From an uncultured Alphaproteobacteria bacterium (GTDB lineage: Bacteria; Pseudomonadota; Alphaproteobacteria; Caulobacterales; Aquidulcibacteraceae), in NCBI GenBank assembly GCA_937967725.1, contig CALBSY010000292.1, positions 1 through 6,707 on the forward strand: DNA of 6,707 nucleotides, read 5' to 3'. This document shows positions 6,505 through 6,707 of the stretch, one piece after another. How positions within the stretch are numbered: position 1 is the stretch's first letter; each line of letters begins with the position of its first letter. The translations under genes were made by a program, and so were the position numbers. The notes below the pieces were generated by a model. The model saw nothing but the letters and a program-made list of their open reading frames with translations, had not been told where the DNA came from and made no database searches.

Positions 6505-6512
6505 CTCGTGCC

Positions 6513-6707
6513 CTACCTTCCAGTTTCCTGCATGATGACGGACAGGCCGCCGTTGCGCCGTGTCAGCGCCAGCGTCATGCCGTTCTCAACATCCACACAT
6601 TGCACGCGGCCATCCGCCTGCACTTCCACTTGTTCCGGGCCAACCACCCGGCACGAATTCCCTTCGCACGACGCAACCGAATCCGGCCCCGCGGTGATGA
6701 GCGCGGC
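6513..6707 (-). CDS. Unknown protein upstream of atpD, 3' end only
   Basis: An open frame enters from the right edge and ends with TAG at 6513-6515, giving 64 C-terminal residues. Codons are GC-rich at the third position like the neighbours, and the stop is eight bases from the atpD ATG, which supports a real gene. The fragment has three Cys (SCEGNSCR and RVQCVDV), beta-like alternating stretches (VVGPEQVEVQADGRVQC) and ends SVIMQETGR. It does not resemble the C-terminus of AtpG, the usual gene before atpD, so an extra gene probably lies between atpG and atpD. The paired Cys would fit an exported, disulfide-bonded protein, but the N-terminus is outside the window, so this is speculation. Confidence 0.65.
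   Translation of the reverse strand, partial: AALITAGPDSVASCEGNSCRVVGPEQVEVQADGRVQCVDVENGMTLALTRRNGGLSVIMQETGR

Overview
The window is GC-rich and its gene content suggests an alphaproteobacterium, probably a Caulobacterales/Hyphomonadaceae-type organism. This rests on the ctpA - divergent polysaccharide deacetylase - rppH order, the alphaproteobacterial style of RppH, and an F1 ATP synthase cluster facing it. The genus cannot be named from sequence reading alone.

Left half, plus strand (1-3118): the C-terminal part of a CtpA-type S41 processing peptidase runs in from the left edge. It is followed by a divergent polysaccharide deacetylase gene (539-1738) interrupted by one in-frame TGA at 1181-1183. 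Next come rppH (Nudix RNA pyrophosphohydrolase), which overlaps the deacetylase end by ATGA, and an alpha/beta hydrolase. A 14-codon open frame joins rppH to the hydrolase with ATGA overlaps on both sides. The tight packing suggests one transcription unit from the deacetylase onward.

Right half, minus strand (6707-3115, reading leftward): the 3' end of an unknown gene, atpD (F1 beta), an unknown 168-residue gene, atpC (F1 epsilon), and a membrane-anchored metallophosphoesterase. Spacings are 8-64 bases and several Shine-Dalgarno-like sites lie near or across the preceding stop codon, so this looks like the distal part of an atp operon carrying extra genes. The two units converge, and their last genes share a TTAA so that the two TAA stops overlap on opposite strands.

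Most of the window is ordinary conserved housekeeping sequence. I found no RNA genes, mobile elements, CRISPR arrays or phage-like genes. The points most worth a second look are the in-frame TGA at an expected tryptophan position, a perfect beta-clamp-type pentapeptide (QLSLF) in the tail of the alpha/beta hydrolase, the 14-codon linker frame, and the two unassigned genes flanking atpD. None of these amounts to a clearly new biological system.
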